Below are positions 36,300-48,469 of a DNA stretch of 64,000 bases, one piece after another. Positions within the stretch are counted from its first letter, which is position 1. Each line of letters opens with the position of its first letter. The position numbers and the translations under genes are program-made. The notes beneath the pieces were generated by a model. That model saw only the letters and a program-made list of their open reading frames with translations. It was not told the DNA's origin and ran no database searches. The stretch comes from Branchiostoma floridae (taxonomy: Eukaryota; Chordata; Leptocardii; Amphioxiformes; Branchiostomatidae), in the NCBI RefSeq assembly GCF_000003815.2, contig NC_049986.1, positions 3,175,231-3,239,230 on the forward strand, given 5' to 3'.

Positions 36300-36978
36300 T
36301 TGCGGGGCTATCCCACGAATAATTGTATAACCGTAGAGCTGTACTTAGCTTCATGCAGCAACTTTTCGTAAGTAGTTTTAACAGGGCATAACGGAATCCT
36401 TCCGCGACAGGTGTCATGTGTGGCCAAAAAGTGACGGAAAGGTTTGGAGGGCCTAGACTTGAGTTCACATTCCCCTGCTGCGAAATTCTGAAAGTTTGTT
36501 TGGGGCTTTAGCCTTATTCGCGTGTATACATGCATGGATGTAAGTCGGCCCGTTGACCCAGATTCACCAATGTTATTGTTGTTATTTTCGAGACAGTCGG
36601 TTTGGGGCTTTAGTCTAAGTCACGTTTATCTTTTTCCCCGGGGCACTCATATGAATATTGTAATAACATTGAAATGATTAAAATAAGAGTGGAATGTCGT
36701 ACATATGCCGTATGATGGGCGATAATCGCTGTAGTTTCTCCGCCCATTGCCCCTCCCGTGGTAATTTTACCCCCGTGAGCCGTCCCACACTGGCTGTCCC
36801 CATTTTTCAGGCCCAGTGAATATCAAACACTACAAGTAAACACAAGAGTAGCAACAACAGTAGAAACCACTTACTAGTATTTGGAAAGCGCATCTTCCAG
36901 CACAATTTACCCGGCTTTACTGATTATGAAGTGTTAGGTCAAACTGTCCTCAGTGAAACTGAGGGGGGGGGGATGCAC
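36300..36978. other. 5' flank of the UGT gene
   Basis: The open frame continues upstream of the chosen start to an ATG at 36468, but those residues do not resemble a UGT. A pyrimidine-rich segment with CCGCCC and CCCCTCCC near 36740-36760 could be part of a promoter. Nothing firm can be assigned. Confidence 0.35.
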
Positions 36979-37083
36979 CTAACCTGGATACCAGACCCCA
37001 GACCGATCTCCAAAAAAATCTATCATATGGGTATGTGTATTTTGGAGGTCGGGCTGGGGCTGGTATCCAGATAAGGATAGGTT
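36979..37083. repeat. Foldback repeat
   Basis: CTGGATACCAGACCCCAGAC at 36984 is matched in inverted orientation by GGGCTGGGGCTGGTATCCAG ending at 37070. The arms are imperfect, about 30 bases each, around a loop of about 35 bases. It is likely a small MITE. Confidence 0.75.
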
Positions 37084-40000
37084 GGACCGGGCATAACACG
37101 CAACTAGTGACGAAAAGAATGCAAACATGATTGTGCCTAGATGATTGAGTAAAGGTAGCCTAGTGTGGAAAATGGTAAGGAAATACTAGTGTTTTCTAAT
37201 GATTGTTTTTAGTTGTGTATATTTTGTCTTATACTTGTATGACATAGTAATAAAAGAGTTTAAGTTTCTATAACTTTCAGTGTTCTATCGGTAGACAAAG
37301 TCATAGCTATCCCATAAAATAATATTCAAATGAATTAAATTTTGAAATCTAAGCATTGTCTTATATTCTGGAGTGTACAGTTCTCCACATTCCGGTAGAG
37401 TACAACTTTCTCCACTTCTGATGAAAATTTCATGTCCCATTTCTGACCGGAGGTGCTGAGTGTGGGCTAATATTCAATTAGTCAAATTGGTCCAATATTA
37501 TTATAAATTATGGATTTATTATGCAGATTTTCCTCAAAAGTAAAGACTTTGCTAGACTTTGGGAAGTTGGGGATATATTCTATTTGGTCGAACTTCCCTG
37601 AAAATTTGAAGTTAACCAAACTTGAGATACACGCGATTTCCCAGGTAGCCCTGTATCACCTCTGATTTAGACTATAAGCAAAACAGAGGTGCATAAGTAG
37701 CTGTCGCTGTCTTTCACCCCGAACAATCGAATGGGGACATCCCTCACGAATGTGCACACTCCTCTAGAAAAAGGGGACACCCCTCGACTTTCAATGGGAC
37801 ACTCCTATTGGGAATGTGACGTGCCTCCCTTTATGAAGGGACACTCCTCGGAAAACTTTATGGTTATCGGGGAAAGGGGACGTCCCTCGAACACCCCCGC
37901 CGGACCGTGGAATCGGTCGCTAACCCGACGAATCGCTTCCTGGTTTATCTAAATCACACATCCGGAACAGTCACATGGCCAGGGCTCTGGAGTAGGTTCT
38001 CACCTCGCAAGGTAAGCATGTTGTTTGTTTTTTTCTGAAAATTGATGCATGTTGGAAATGAAGCCGACCGCGTGGCAGACCATGACTTCTGTTCAGTGTT
38101 TTAATGGCGGCGTATCGCATGTACAACATCGAGTTGTAGCCTAAATATCTGCGTTCTTGTCGAGTTTTAAGGCCTCCTTTCGTAACACACGTACATAAGA
38201 GAAGTTTCTGGCTGGGAACGTTATATTCGTTTTAACCTATTGTCTTGATATCGCGCTTTCGAAAGTGACATGATTTTGTTGGATGTTCAATATCTCAAAC
38301 ACATAATCGAATAGATAACATTTCGCGATGTCAGGCATATTTCTGAAATACGTGCACTGCATTCAAACCTCTCTACGACTGGATGGCCAAATTCAGTGAA
38401 TACGCAAGAGCATGGTTTAGATAGCAAGTGTGAATGAAACCGAATTAATGTCTATTCGACTTTGATATATTTGATTTGAACTCAATTGATTTCCCATACT
38501 AAGCGGAGACGAAGGTTTTAAACATTATTGAACTAATAGACAAATCATTACAATAAATGAATTCTTTACTACTGTTCGTTCCCATTTCCAGACGTCCCCC
38601 ATAGCGTTAAAAGTTCATGTCATGATTATTTGGCGGTAGTAGACAAGAAAAAAAAATACTAGACTAAGTATACGCTAATCCACAACAAGAGTTTAATCAG
38701 TCGACTCGGCAAAATGTACAACATAAGCAATGTATGCTCAAACGTAATAAAACTATAATGTAAGTCGGATGAAGAAATAAAAACGAGATGATAATACTGA
38801 CATTATATAGTCGTAGTGGCCACGTATAACTATGATAATGGATGCCGTTGAGATATTATGTCGTACAACTGAATAATATTAATGTGTCTGTTACACAAAG
38901 AAGCCACACACTGGTTATAAATATCATCTATGTAAATAATATAGATGATACCCCACAATTAAACGAAAAAAAATGTTGTAAGTGATTGTTGAAAAATACT
39001 TACTACGAACAACTTTCTTTAAAATTCATAAACAAGCATGAGGTATATTCATGACCAATCCCTGTATATGACATAACAAACTGCTGACCTTACCATTAGA
39101 AGTATAGCATATGGTCGGATAAACACTTCTCAAAGACACATTTGCTTGATGCTGATGATCCATATATTACCAACATTTGTGTGTTGTATTCCTTCGTGTT
39201 TTGACGTCAGATTCAAACTACTAGACAAAATGCAAAACTTATCATTTAACATCACATACAAAGAGTGAGGGCCGTTCTTGGCTCTCAATTACGAAAACTG
39301 AGTATTTTATGACAAATAAACTTGATTACAACGTTAGTGATACTACATTGTAAGGTACTTAGTCAGCCTGCAAGGTATTACAGCCAGTACATTCATTACC
39401 TAATACCACGTGCCAGAGGCACCAGTTTAATGGGTGACTATATTTCTATAAGTTTCTATAAGAAGAATATCCAATCCATGAACTGTGACATGCCAGAACC
39501 TCTTTACAGATGTCTTTCCAAAATGTAGACTAAAAAAGTAAGTTCTTTGCCATGTCTTGAATGTCCGTTTTCTCCTGTTGCAGTCTTCGTGCAGATTTTA
39601 GACAGTCGCTGTTAACATCGGCAGATAGATAATAACTGTAAAAGTTCGATGGAGTATTTACGACGTACGTGTAACTGATGTCGTAGTATCATCATCCAGT
39701 CGTGCTGGTTGCACGGATATCAATGACTCTCTCCCTCCATCCACCTCTATCCTATATAGATTCCTGTGGATCTTCCACTGGGCAGCAAATGTCTTCGGAA
39801 AACTGAAACGTTTAACATGGTCTTCCTACGCTTGCACGTCCATGTGTACCCATAGAAGAACATCATTATGATTACTCCACCATGTGTGTCCAGTAAAGCC
39901 GCGTGAGAAACTGCACCGTGGTTAACGATGGTTGAAGAGCTTGATTTCTACTAAGTCTTGCAGCAGTGTCCCTCCTAGTCGCAAGGACATACATGTCCTT

Positions 40001-40840
40001 GAATGTTGATCGCTTACAATGTACTCTGTACGAATATTGTAAGAAATCATTCCTGCACTAGAAATTATGTTTTTCGTCAAAGCTGAGTTTTGAGTTCCGA
40101 ACTGGTACTTTCTTTGTCATCGCAGACCAAGATGTATTCTTTAGTGTCTTCCAGAAGTGCGTCGGTATCTCTAAGGAGTGACTGTCTTCCAGTCTGGGCC
40201 TGACGGGTTCGGTTCCTGACTGGATTTTCAATAGGCGAAATTGTTACTCATTAGATCACAGGACGTCACTCGATAAGATTCAGCTGATGGTTATCTGAAG
40301 TTCTGGGTTTGACGAAAGTTGAGTTGTAAATTTCATATCGACAGAAGTTCGTGTGTTTTCCACTCTTCATGGAGTCATTTAATCTTAATTGTGCATGACA
40401 GTCACAGCTCATTGGTTCTTTGAAGATTATTTAAAGATTTAAAGAGTACTCCTCAAATTTTCTAAAGAATGTGATAAACTTTAAGCTTAGTCCCCCATTG
40501 AACGGGTTTCCACTGTTACGTGCCACTCTACAATTTCTACACCCTAACATCTGCAGACAGTGGAATTTAATCAGGCTGTCGGCAAAAGTAATTTGTACAA
40601 CCACACAACTGAAGCAGCGATAAAAATTAAACATATTTACATCCAGGAAACGCTTTTTCTACCATTTGATTGCAGTTTTAAGTTCGTTTGTATACTGATA
40701 TCTTAATTAAATGTTTATTTGCAAAATCATGCCCGAGGGCTAATTGCATACACAATCTCAAGAACTAAGAGAGGTAAGTACATAAAACTAGTGTCTAATC
40801 AACTACATGATACTATGAATACTATTGTCGGGTTTGACTT
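37084..40840. other. Gene-free stretch
   Basis: No domain-bearing frame is visible. At 37733-37890 a loose motif, GGGACAyyCCTCG, occurs about five times at 20-45 base spacing. A CGCAAG-GTAAGC string near 38010 could be a splice donor of an unseen untranslated exon, but there is no supporting frame. The remainder is AT-rich. Confidence 0.5.
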
Positions 40841-41810
40841 CTTCTTTGAAGGCAGTGGTTAATAACAACAACAATTGATGAAATTGATACTATAGAACAC
40901 TTAACAGTATAATACTTACTATAAATCTTCCCCAACCCACCTTTGTCGAGCATACATATATTAATTACGGGATGACCCCCTTTGGAGCAATGCACATGTA
41001 ACGTTCTAGTTTTAACATTTTCCTAGTTGCTTTTAAAGTTGTAGAAACATAGGATAGGCTTTCTAAAATAGTCTCTACAGAATCACCTCACCTCAAGAAT
41101 ACAAACGACTAAAATTCTTAACCTAAAGCTAAGACGTTCCTTTCTTAAGATTTTTATTTCTTTCATTTCCAGTAGTATGATGATAATTTCTTCATTCAGA
41201 AACTCCTTTCATGTTAACATACCTCACTCTAGTCGGCTATAATTGCTAAGCTAAAAAATGCTAGCTTTTTGGTTACGTTTCTTGCAAATCAAGCTCCATT
41301 TCTACACTAAAACATTCACCATTTCTTTGGCAATATCACTGTCTAAGAAATTACCAAAATATGTAATTAATTGCAGTTTCTAGTTGGGGTAATATACTGA
41401 TATACAGATAATAACAACAATGGGTGTAATCAATATTGTAGAACTCATAATACATTAAATACAAACCTACTCCAATCCTTCCTCTATTGCTAGCATACAG
41501 ATATAAATTGCTGGATCAACCCTTAGGACAAAGGCACAGATAATGTCTAATTTCTACATTTTATTGCTTACGTTTCAGAAATAGAAAAATATTTCTCCTA
41601 GAATAGTCTCTACAAAAACACCCCAACTCTAGCCGCATGCTGAGTACAAACTTAAATTTTACATCTGGGACTAAGACCTTCTTTTCTTCGGATTACTATT
41701 TCTTTCATTTCCTGCAGTATGATGAGGATTTCTTCATTCAGAAACTAACACCTTTCATGTTAGAATACCGCGCTCCAGTCGGCCATAATTGCAAAGAAAT
41801 GAGATTTTTT
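40840..41810. repeat. Diverged tandem duplication, period about 545 bases
   Basis: Segments at about 40866-41250 and 41410-41790 align in order: AACAACAACAATTGATG, AGTCTCTACA, TTTATTTCTTTCATTTCC, AGTATGATGA, TTTCTTCATTCAGAAACT, CTTTCATGTTA, CAGTCGGC. The second copy has an AG acceptor followed by a frame reading YDEDFFIQKLTPFMLEY, the first copy only a disrupted version. It might derive from a duplicated exon. I cannot name the protein. Confidence 0.6.
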
Positions 41811-42439
41811 TCTTTAATTTTCTCTTAATTCATGCTCGATACACCCATGAACAGCAACCATTTGGTGTGGCGTTTTAACTTTCTATAACCAAAATATACA
41901 GTTTTGAACCAAAATATGTAATTTAGATTTTAGAGAAAAGTTAGTTGCCCAAAATGTCTGTTACTCTATTTAGTACATCATCACTCCAAAGGAAAAAAAA
42001 AATCTTCGCAATTTAAGATAATGTCTAGAATACTGCTCCAGTCTTCAGGAGAATAAGATAGTCCTGTGCAAGTTACTTATTGTTATTGGAACATTTGAAC
42101 CGCGAGTCTGTCTGAACACACTTTGCAAATACAACGTTTTGGTAGATGAGTAAAAAGACGTCGGCGACTTTTGCAACTTTCAAGAACTTGGATTTCAAGA
42201 CAGGGAAACTTTGATGTGGTAAAGGTTTTGCGTTTTGAAGAAAGTGAAAGGTTTGTAGAAAACTGTCATTTATGAACATTGACTATAATGTAACCGGCTA
42301 CAGGTTCTAGTTTAGTAATAATTTGAGGACGCCCAAATTCTATGGTGCATTACGAATTCCCCATTCTCCAATGACCAGTAGGTGTTTATCAGTGTGAACA
42401 GGGATCTAAACCCTGATGAGTTACATGTTAAGGATTGTT

Positions 42440-43830
42440 CCCTACCTCGGCATGTTCCACGGCCAGTAGGTGTTAGGCAGTGTGACAGGGGAAAGGGATG
42501 AGCGTTGTGTTGTGTTACGGGTTCCCTCCCCCGGTATGTCCCATGGCCGCAGTAGGTGTTAGGCAGTGTGACAGAGGGAAGGGACGAGCGCCGTGCTGTG
42601 TTACGGGTTCCCTCCCCCGGTATGTCCCATGGCCAGTAGGTGTTAGGCATGTGTGGCATGGAGAAGGGACGAGCGCCGTGTTGTGTTACGGGTTCCCTCC
42701 CCCGGTATGTGCCAAGGCCAGCATTGTGTTAGGCAGTGTGACAGAGGGAAGGGACGAGCGCCGTGTTGTGTTACGGGTTCCCTCCCCCGGTATGTGCCAA
42801 GGCCAGCATTGTGTTAGGCAGTGTGACAGAGGGAAGGGACGAGCGCCGTGTTGTGTTACGGGTTCCCTCCCCCGGTATGTCCCATGGCCAGTAGGTGTTA
42901 GGCAGTGTGGCATGGAGAAGGGACGAGCGCCGTGTTGTGTTACGGGTTCCCTCCCCCGGTATGTGCCAAGGCCAGCATTGTGTTAGGCAGTGTGACAGAG
43001 GGAAGGGACGAGCGCCGTGTTGTGTTACGGGTTCCCTCCCCCGGTATGTGCCAAGGCCAGCATTGTGTTAGGCAGTGTGACAGAGGGAAGGGACGAGCGC
43101 CGTGTTGTGTTACGGGTTCCCTCCCCCGGTATGTCCCACGGCCAGTATGTGTTAGGCAGTGTGACAGGGGGAAGGGACGAGTGACGTGTTGTGCTACTGG
43201 TTCCCTCCCCCGGTATGTCCCATGGCCAGTAGGTGTTAGGCAGTGTTACGGATGGAAGTGACTCCCCCCTTGGTCTCCTACCGTTTCCATCCCCCGGTAT
43301 GTCCCAAGGCCAGTAGGTGTTAGGCAGTGTGACAGGGGGAAGAGACGAGCGCCGTGTTGTGTTACGGGTTCCCTCCCCCGGTATGTCCCATGGCCAGTAG
43401 GTGTTAGGCAGTGTTACGGATGGAAGTGACTCCCCCCTTGGTCTCCTACCGTTTCCATCCCCCGGTATGTCCCAAGGCCAGTAGGTGTTAGGCAGTGTGA
43501 CAGGGGGAAGAGACGAGCGCCGTGTTGTGTTACGGGTTCCCTCCCCCGGTATGTCCCATGGCCAGTAGGTGTTAGGCAGTGTGACAGGGGGAAGGGACGA
43601 GCGCCGTGTTGTGTTACGAGTTCTCTCCCCCGGTATGTCCCAAGGCCAGTAGGTGTTAGGCAGTGTTACGGATGGAAGTGACTCCCCCCTTGGTCTCATA
43701 CCGTTTCCGTCCCCCGGTATGTCCCATGGCCAGTATGTGTTAGGCAGCGTGACGAGGGGGAGGGACGCACGCCGTGGTGTGATACGGGTTCCATCTCCTG
43801 ATACCTCCCATGGCAAGTAGGCATCGGGGA
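42440..43830 (-). repeat. 84-bp coding minisatellite in the LRR receptor tail
   Basis: About 17 units of 84-86 bp share CCCTCCCCCGGTATGTCCCA and GTAGGTGTTAGGCAGTGTGA on the plus strand. On the minus strand nine units read in frame as 28-residue repeats. Two unit types alternate: IPGEGTRNTTRRSSLP and IPGDGNGRRPRGESLP. Towards 43,030 and below, some units have one extra base (CCAGCATTGTGTTAGG variant). This shifts the frame and gives a TAA at 43025-43027. The remaining units are out of frame. Confidence 0.93.
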
Positions 43831-45795
43831 ATGTGAGGAAAGCGATATGAGCTTCCGTGACGTTCTGTCCACAAGACAGAATCGCATCTGTGGCGTTGAC
43901 ATACGTCCTCAAACCATGGCTTGTAGCTTGGGATACCAAAGCAGTCCTACGGGCTCTTATGATTTGGGCCTCGGGAGCATTTCTATAGAAGTTGTTCACC
44001 TGGGTCCTGGTCACTTCAGCCGACCCATATGCGGCAATGGACCTTCCAGACCGGTGTCTGCTGGAAGCGGTGGTGTTATCTCGGAAGGCCAGTCGATTCT
44101 GTCGCCTGTTTGTCACGACATGGAGGGAAAACTCTGCCGCAGCAGCATAGAAAGGAATGGGACCGCTCTCCTCATCATCTGGGATCTCACTGTAGGTGTG
44201 AGGTGGGGAAGGCATATGACGCTGTGTAGTGGCTTCCTGGTCTGGTTCTGGACTGCGAGGGAGAGCAGGCAGGGGACGCTGTGCAGCGGCTATGTCATCT
44301 TGGATCTCACTATAAGTCGGTTCGACGGACTGGAGAACTGCCGGCAATGACTTGCAGGAGGCCGCATCATCGGGTGTTTTCCCGAGAGTGCATGCAGGGA
44401 GGGACACTGACCGTACCACACCGGACATGACGTCATCTGGTATCTCCCAGTATGTGTGGGGAAGACTAGGCAGAGGTCTATGAGCAGTGGCTATGTCATC
44501 TGGGATCTCGCTGTAACTAGGATCGATTGTATCCAATACAGCGGGCAATGACCTTCAGGAGGCTGTATCCCTATGGCCATGGAAACCAGCTGGAAGATCA
44601 TGTTTCCCATCAGACCCACCTTGATGCCGTCACCGTATTCCCAACCCTGCCTGCACTGCTCTAGCTTGTTTGGAACCGTGTTGTCATCCAGAGAGCCAGC
44701 AGTAGACAAAACAACCACGGGGGCCTGGATGGAGATGGTGATTAAAGAGTGATTCAACTCACCACACGATATTCCTGGGTTGACACCTTCCACTTTGATT
44801 TTACCAGGCCCATCGTCCGATGTATCAACCATCCACCCAAACGAGAGTTGATGACTATTCAGCTTGACACAGAAGATGAACTTGGGTACCTCAACTATCA
44901 TTGTCACTGCCTTTCTGAGAAAATTCGCTAGCCGATTCAGGCTCCATTTCATGCTATGCGGCTTTGCGTCATAGACAGAAGACAACACGCCACTGCTGAC
45001 GCGCAGGTTCAATAACGTAGACTGTCCTACCAACACCTTTTCATCCAAGCATGACAGATCACTACCACGCAGGTCTAACCAGGACAGCTGCAGATGGTGG
45101 AACGACGCTGGGGAAATGATATTGATTGCATTCGACCTTAGATTCAAGGTAATCCTAACTTCAGGCCCAAAGAGCTAGGAGGTGTCTACAAGCTGTAACA
45201 GGTTGTTCTCTAGATCCAAACCACCAAGGTTCTTTAGGTGCAAGAAGCTTCTTGGATCTATTTGCTTGATGTTGTTGTTGGACAAAATCAGCACAAGGAG
45301 CTTCTCCAAGCCAGTGAACCAGGTCTGCTTGACATGTGACAACCTGTTAGAATCTAGGGACAGTTTCCTGAGACTGAAAAACCAGGAGAAGGTGTTGTTG
45401 TCCACGTCAGTGATGCCCGCATCTATCAAAGCCAAAGACTTGTGGAACTCCGCATGCTCAAGCTGTGCCGGTTTCATGGCCGACAGGACATCAAATGCGT
45501 ACCCTCTTATTGCCACATTATCGACTCTAGCAAAAAGAGGGGACAGGCTTCTGGAGGTATCGAGCCCATGCACGACAATACAGAAGACACATGTATGAGT
45601 GAAATAGGTCGTAACATGAAGTGATTCTATTTCGCCGGTCATAGGCAAACACTTCCTCCATCCCGCTGTCTCACACTGAGTATCACTAAAACCATCTGCT
45701 GCTGCATAGGCTGCTAACCAGAGAAGTAAGAACAACAAAGGTGTGTTCTCCTTCGCACCGCCTTTCACACACATTCCAGCTGTATATCCCAACAT
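43025..45795 (-). pseudogene. Disrupted LRR receptor with tyrosine/proline-rich repeat tail
   Basis: The ATG at 45793-45795 opens a frame with a hydrophobic leader (PLLFLLLWLAAYAAA) and LRRs (LRKLSLDSNRLSHV, LLVLILSNNNIKQI, LGGLDLENNLLQLV). A TAG at 45175-45177 interrupts it. The same frame then continues with more LRR-like sequence (LDLRGSDLSCL), a further extracellular region and a weak hydrophobic segment, to 44491. The tail is in another frame (about 44550 down to 43025): four Y-[SW]-E-I-[PQ]-DD modules with RPLPxLP strings, then nine 28-residue repeats. A TGA sits just before the tail frame, where a parallel segment at about 44350 has TGC. I read this as one receptor gene with a nonsense change and a frameshift, or an unrecognised intron near 44,550. 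The tail type is, from memory, recurrent in amphioxus LRR predictions. A binding partner is unknown. Confidence 0.7.
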
Positions 45796-45929
45796 TTTAT
45801 CCGATATACTCTATCTCTCTTACCTGTAGTTTGTGTATAAAGAGCACACGATGCCGATGACCTGTGGACTCCCCCACCGTTTTCAGTACCTAACAAGATT
45901 TACACCACTGATGTGGTGACGTCTATGGC

Positions 45930-46235
45930 TACAGTGCGTTTATTTGCCAGAAGAACGTCTACTTAATGTTATGTTTATATTAATTTAGAGCACCGAAAAG
46001 GAATGCTTTTGTGTACAATATTATTGTAAGCGCTGGCTAATCCATTATTTTTCCAGACGAATGCTTACTTAGTTTTATGTTTATATGAATTAAGAGCACC
46101 GAAAAGGAATGTTTTTTGTAAGGTGTTATTGCAAGCGCAGAAGAATGGCGATATAGTTTTATGCTTATATGAATATATAGCACAGAAATGGAACGCTTTT
46201 ATCTTCGCCAAGAAAAATTGTGTTTTCAGTTGTGG
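45930..46235. repeat. Tandem repeat, unit about 115 bp (array 1)
   Basis: Two to three units share ATGTTTATATGAATT, AGAGCACCGAAAAGGAATG and ATTATTGTAAGCGCTGGC. Relatives of the same unit form a second array at 48470-48830. Confidence 0.75.
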
Positions 46236-46921
46236 AACTGTATTGTGTATGTACATGTATGTAGGTCACAAGAATAACTCGAGATGCTTTGAATGGATCT
46301 CGCTTCCTATTAAACTGCAGCGGGTTGTATATGTTTGTGTGTTTGTTAGGAACACAAGTCCAGAAAGTTTGGACGTTTCTGCATGATATTTGGTGGATTG
46401 GTAGGGTTGCAAAAAAAAGAGGGAAAATTCGATAATGGGCAGTGAGTTACGGTACAGCAGCGGGGTGGCAAAGTTGGAAGTAAAACTATATCTAATTGAT
46501 CGAGATTCATACTTTTTATAAATGGATATGTCTTGGGCAGGGTGTGAGTGTACTGAGTTTTGGCCCCTGGCGGATTGTTAAGAACTACAGTGGGCGGATT
46601 TGTTGCTATCTTTGGAAGGGAATGCTTTAAGCATATGGTGCTGGATGTACATATCTTAGGTTATGATTGATATCATGAAACGGACAGTCTAGAATGTGGA
46701 GGAGTAATGATGAAAAGGAGTTATTTTATTGGAAGTTAGATATCGACCACTTTTCTATCTTTTCCCGACCGTCAACTATGTGCAAGATGTGTGCAGTTGA
46801 TGACATGTTTGCGATAGCAAATCCTTATATATGTTTTCTGACACGTTGTTTGTTTAGCGAGCGTCATGCACTTTGTTGGCACCATGCTAAGGCACAAGTG
46901 TAAGATAGGAAGGACCATATT
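46236..46921. other. Gene-free stretch
   Basis: Upstream of the LRR receptor start on the minus strand. No exon or domain is recognised. A short AAAGAGGGAAAATTCGATAATGG string near 46420 resembles one near 31740, probably a dispersed repeat remnant. Confidence 0.45.
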
Positions 46922-47571
46922 ACAGTCAAACTTGTATTCAACAACCACTGAAGGGACCAAAGAAATATGGTTGTTGACTGGAGTTGGTTGTTAGATAAAA
47001 CTGCTCCCGACAAGTTGGTTGGTTGGTGAAAAAAAAAAAATAATACGGTTTGTATGATATACACCTATCAGTTAGTTCCCAGGATATATACATCTATAAG
47101 AGATGCACGCAGTTTTTAATACCTGTGCTGTTATGTAAACAAACTTCAAGAAACCATTGTTTAACAATCAGAGCTGAGTTTGTCGAACAATCAAACATGG
47201 TTTGTTTTGTAGTTTAGCAGTATGTCAAAATTCTCACTGATAATCATTTGGAATGGTGCACATTGTTATTATATGCTTGACTGATATTTACTTATACATG
47301 GAAAAGAACTTAAATTCTCCAAGTCAAGGGCAACTGTGCCCACATAATTCAGCATATAAAATGGCTACTAGCTGCTGTCAATAGATTTTGGTTGGTATGG
47401 GCAGGTTGAATGCCCCTTAGGGACTGTAAAAAGTGGTTGCTGGTTGGGGTAAACAGTTGGTTGTTTGAAAGAGGACCATTACTATGTAAAATAGGACGGG
47501 ACTGTCTCAATGTGGTTGTTGACAGGAGTTGGTTGGTTGATAGAGTTGGTTGAATGGACAGGTTTGACCGT
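46922..47571. mobile_element. TIR element, ACAGTCAAACTTGT ends
   Basis: The left end ACAGTCAAACTTGT (46922-46935) and the right end ACAGGTTTGACCGT (47558-47571) are inverted repeats with two mismatches in 14. Both ends are followed inward by GGTTGTTGAC/AACAACCA-type subterminal repeats. There is no coding frame. TA-rich flanks prevent a clear target duplication call. Confidence 0.65.
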
Positions 47572-47849
47572 ATATATATATATATTATTAGATAGATATG
47601 TTAATTATACAAATAGGTGCTAATCTGCGTAATTGATGAAAAATGCAATCCTTGATACTTGCTATGTTTTTAAGTTCTTAAAAGATGAATATTATCAAAC
47701 ATCAAAAATGCAAATTAGGTCAGCAACTGTGAATATTGTAGAAAAGCTTCCATTGCTAACTCATAGTTTCGATCGCGGTCGACAGAGAATTGGGCATTTG
47801 TATAGAGAAATAAGGACCTTATATGATGAATGAGGAACCTTATCAGCCT

Positions 47850-48400
47850 TAAAAGCTACTGTAAATACAGAAACATTCGGGATGGTTTTATGTTCGCGGT
47901 TTTCGTGGTGGCCACTTCACCGCGAACTCAAAACCACTGCGGACATTTTCCTTCTGTCTTCTACTTGCGTCGCCTTTGGCTCCACCTTTTTGTTACATGT
48001 ACGTACTATACACTGTAACAGTGTTGTAATGATGAACTATTTGAGGTACTTGCTACTTGACACATATTATCCATGTTATGTACTGTACTACACCGTGATA
48101 GAAATGTGGTATCCAGAGGGTTGGATCAGTGACAGTTGATCACACCAGCACTGTCAAAGTCAAAAGCGGGCTGCTCTATCCGTTAGTAGAGTTCTGTCCC
48201 TTACAGAGTAACCAGTAAGTGGTTTCCGACTGTCTGTTCGTAGAGGCGCCCTGTCACAGTATGCTACTATAGTACAGTACTACAAATGCATTAAAGTTCG
48301 CGGGATGGCGATACCAAGAACTCAAAACCACCACGAACACTCCATTTTTCCGCAAACGCAACGCGAAATTTAAAAAAAAATGTCTGCAAATGTACATGCA
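47850..48400. repeat. TTCGCGGTTTT-family dispersed repeat
   Basis: A segment with GGTTTTATGTTCGCGGTTTTCG and CCGCGAACTCAAAACCAC at 47885-47935 has a related, partly inverted partner at 48295-48345 (AAAGTTCGCGGGATGGCG, CTCAAAACCACCACGAAC). It looks like a MITE or foldback repeat with a unique centre. A (TA)n run precedes it at 47573. Confidence 0.55.
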
Positions 48401-48469
48401 TTTTCTGCATCATTTTAAAGATATGGGTTCGTAGAACTCTACATGCTCGTACGATATCATTGATTGGAA

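Noticed and set aside
35329-36468. Longer UGT first exon starting at the ATG at 36468
   Set aside because: The 59 extra residues are polar and cysteine-containing with no signal sequence. The ATG at 36291 directly precedes a signal peptide and matches family length. The frame past 35410 is intron.
37940-38015. Possible untranslated first exon ending at CGCAAG-GTAAGC
   Set aside because: A good donor string alone is weak evidence. No downstream coding exon was found within the following 4 kb.
42498-43261. Plus-strand open frames across the 84-bp minisatellite
   Set aside because: The array is open in several frames because it lacks stops by composition. The minus-strand frame connects to the LRR receptor tail, and the plus frames do not connect to anything.
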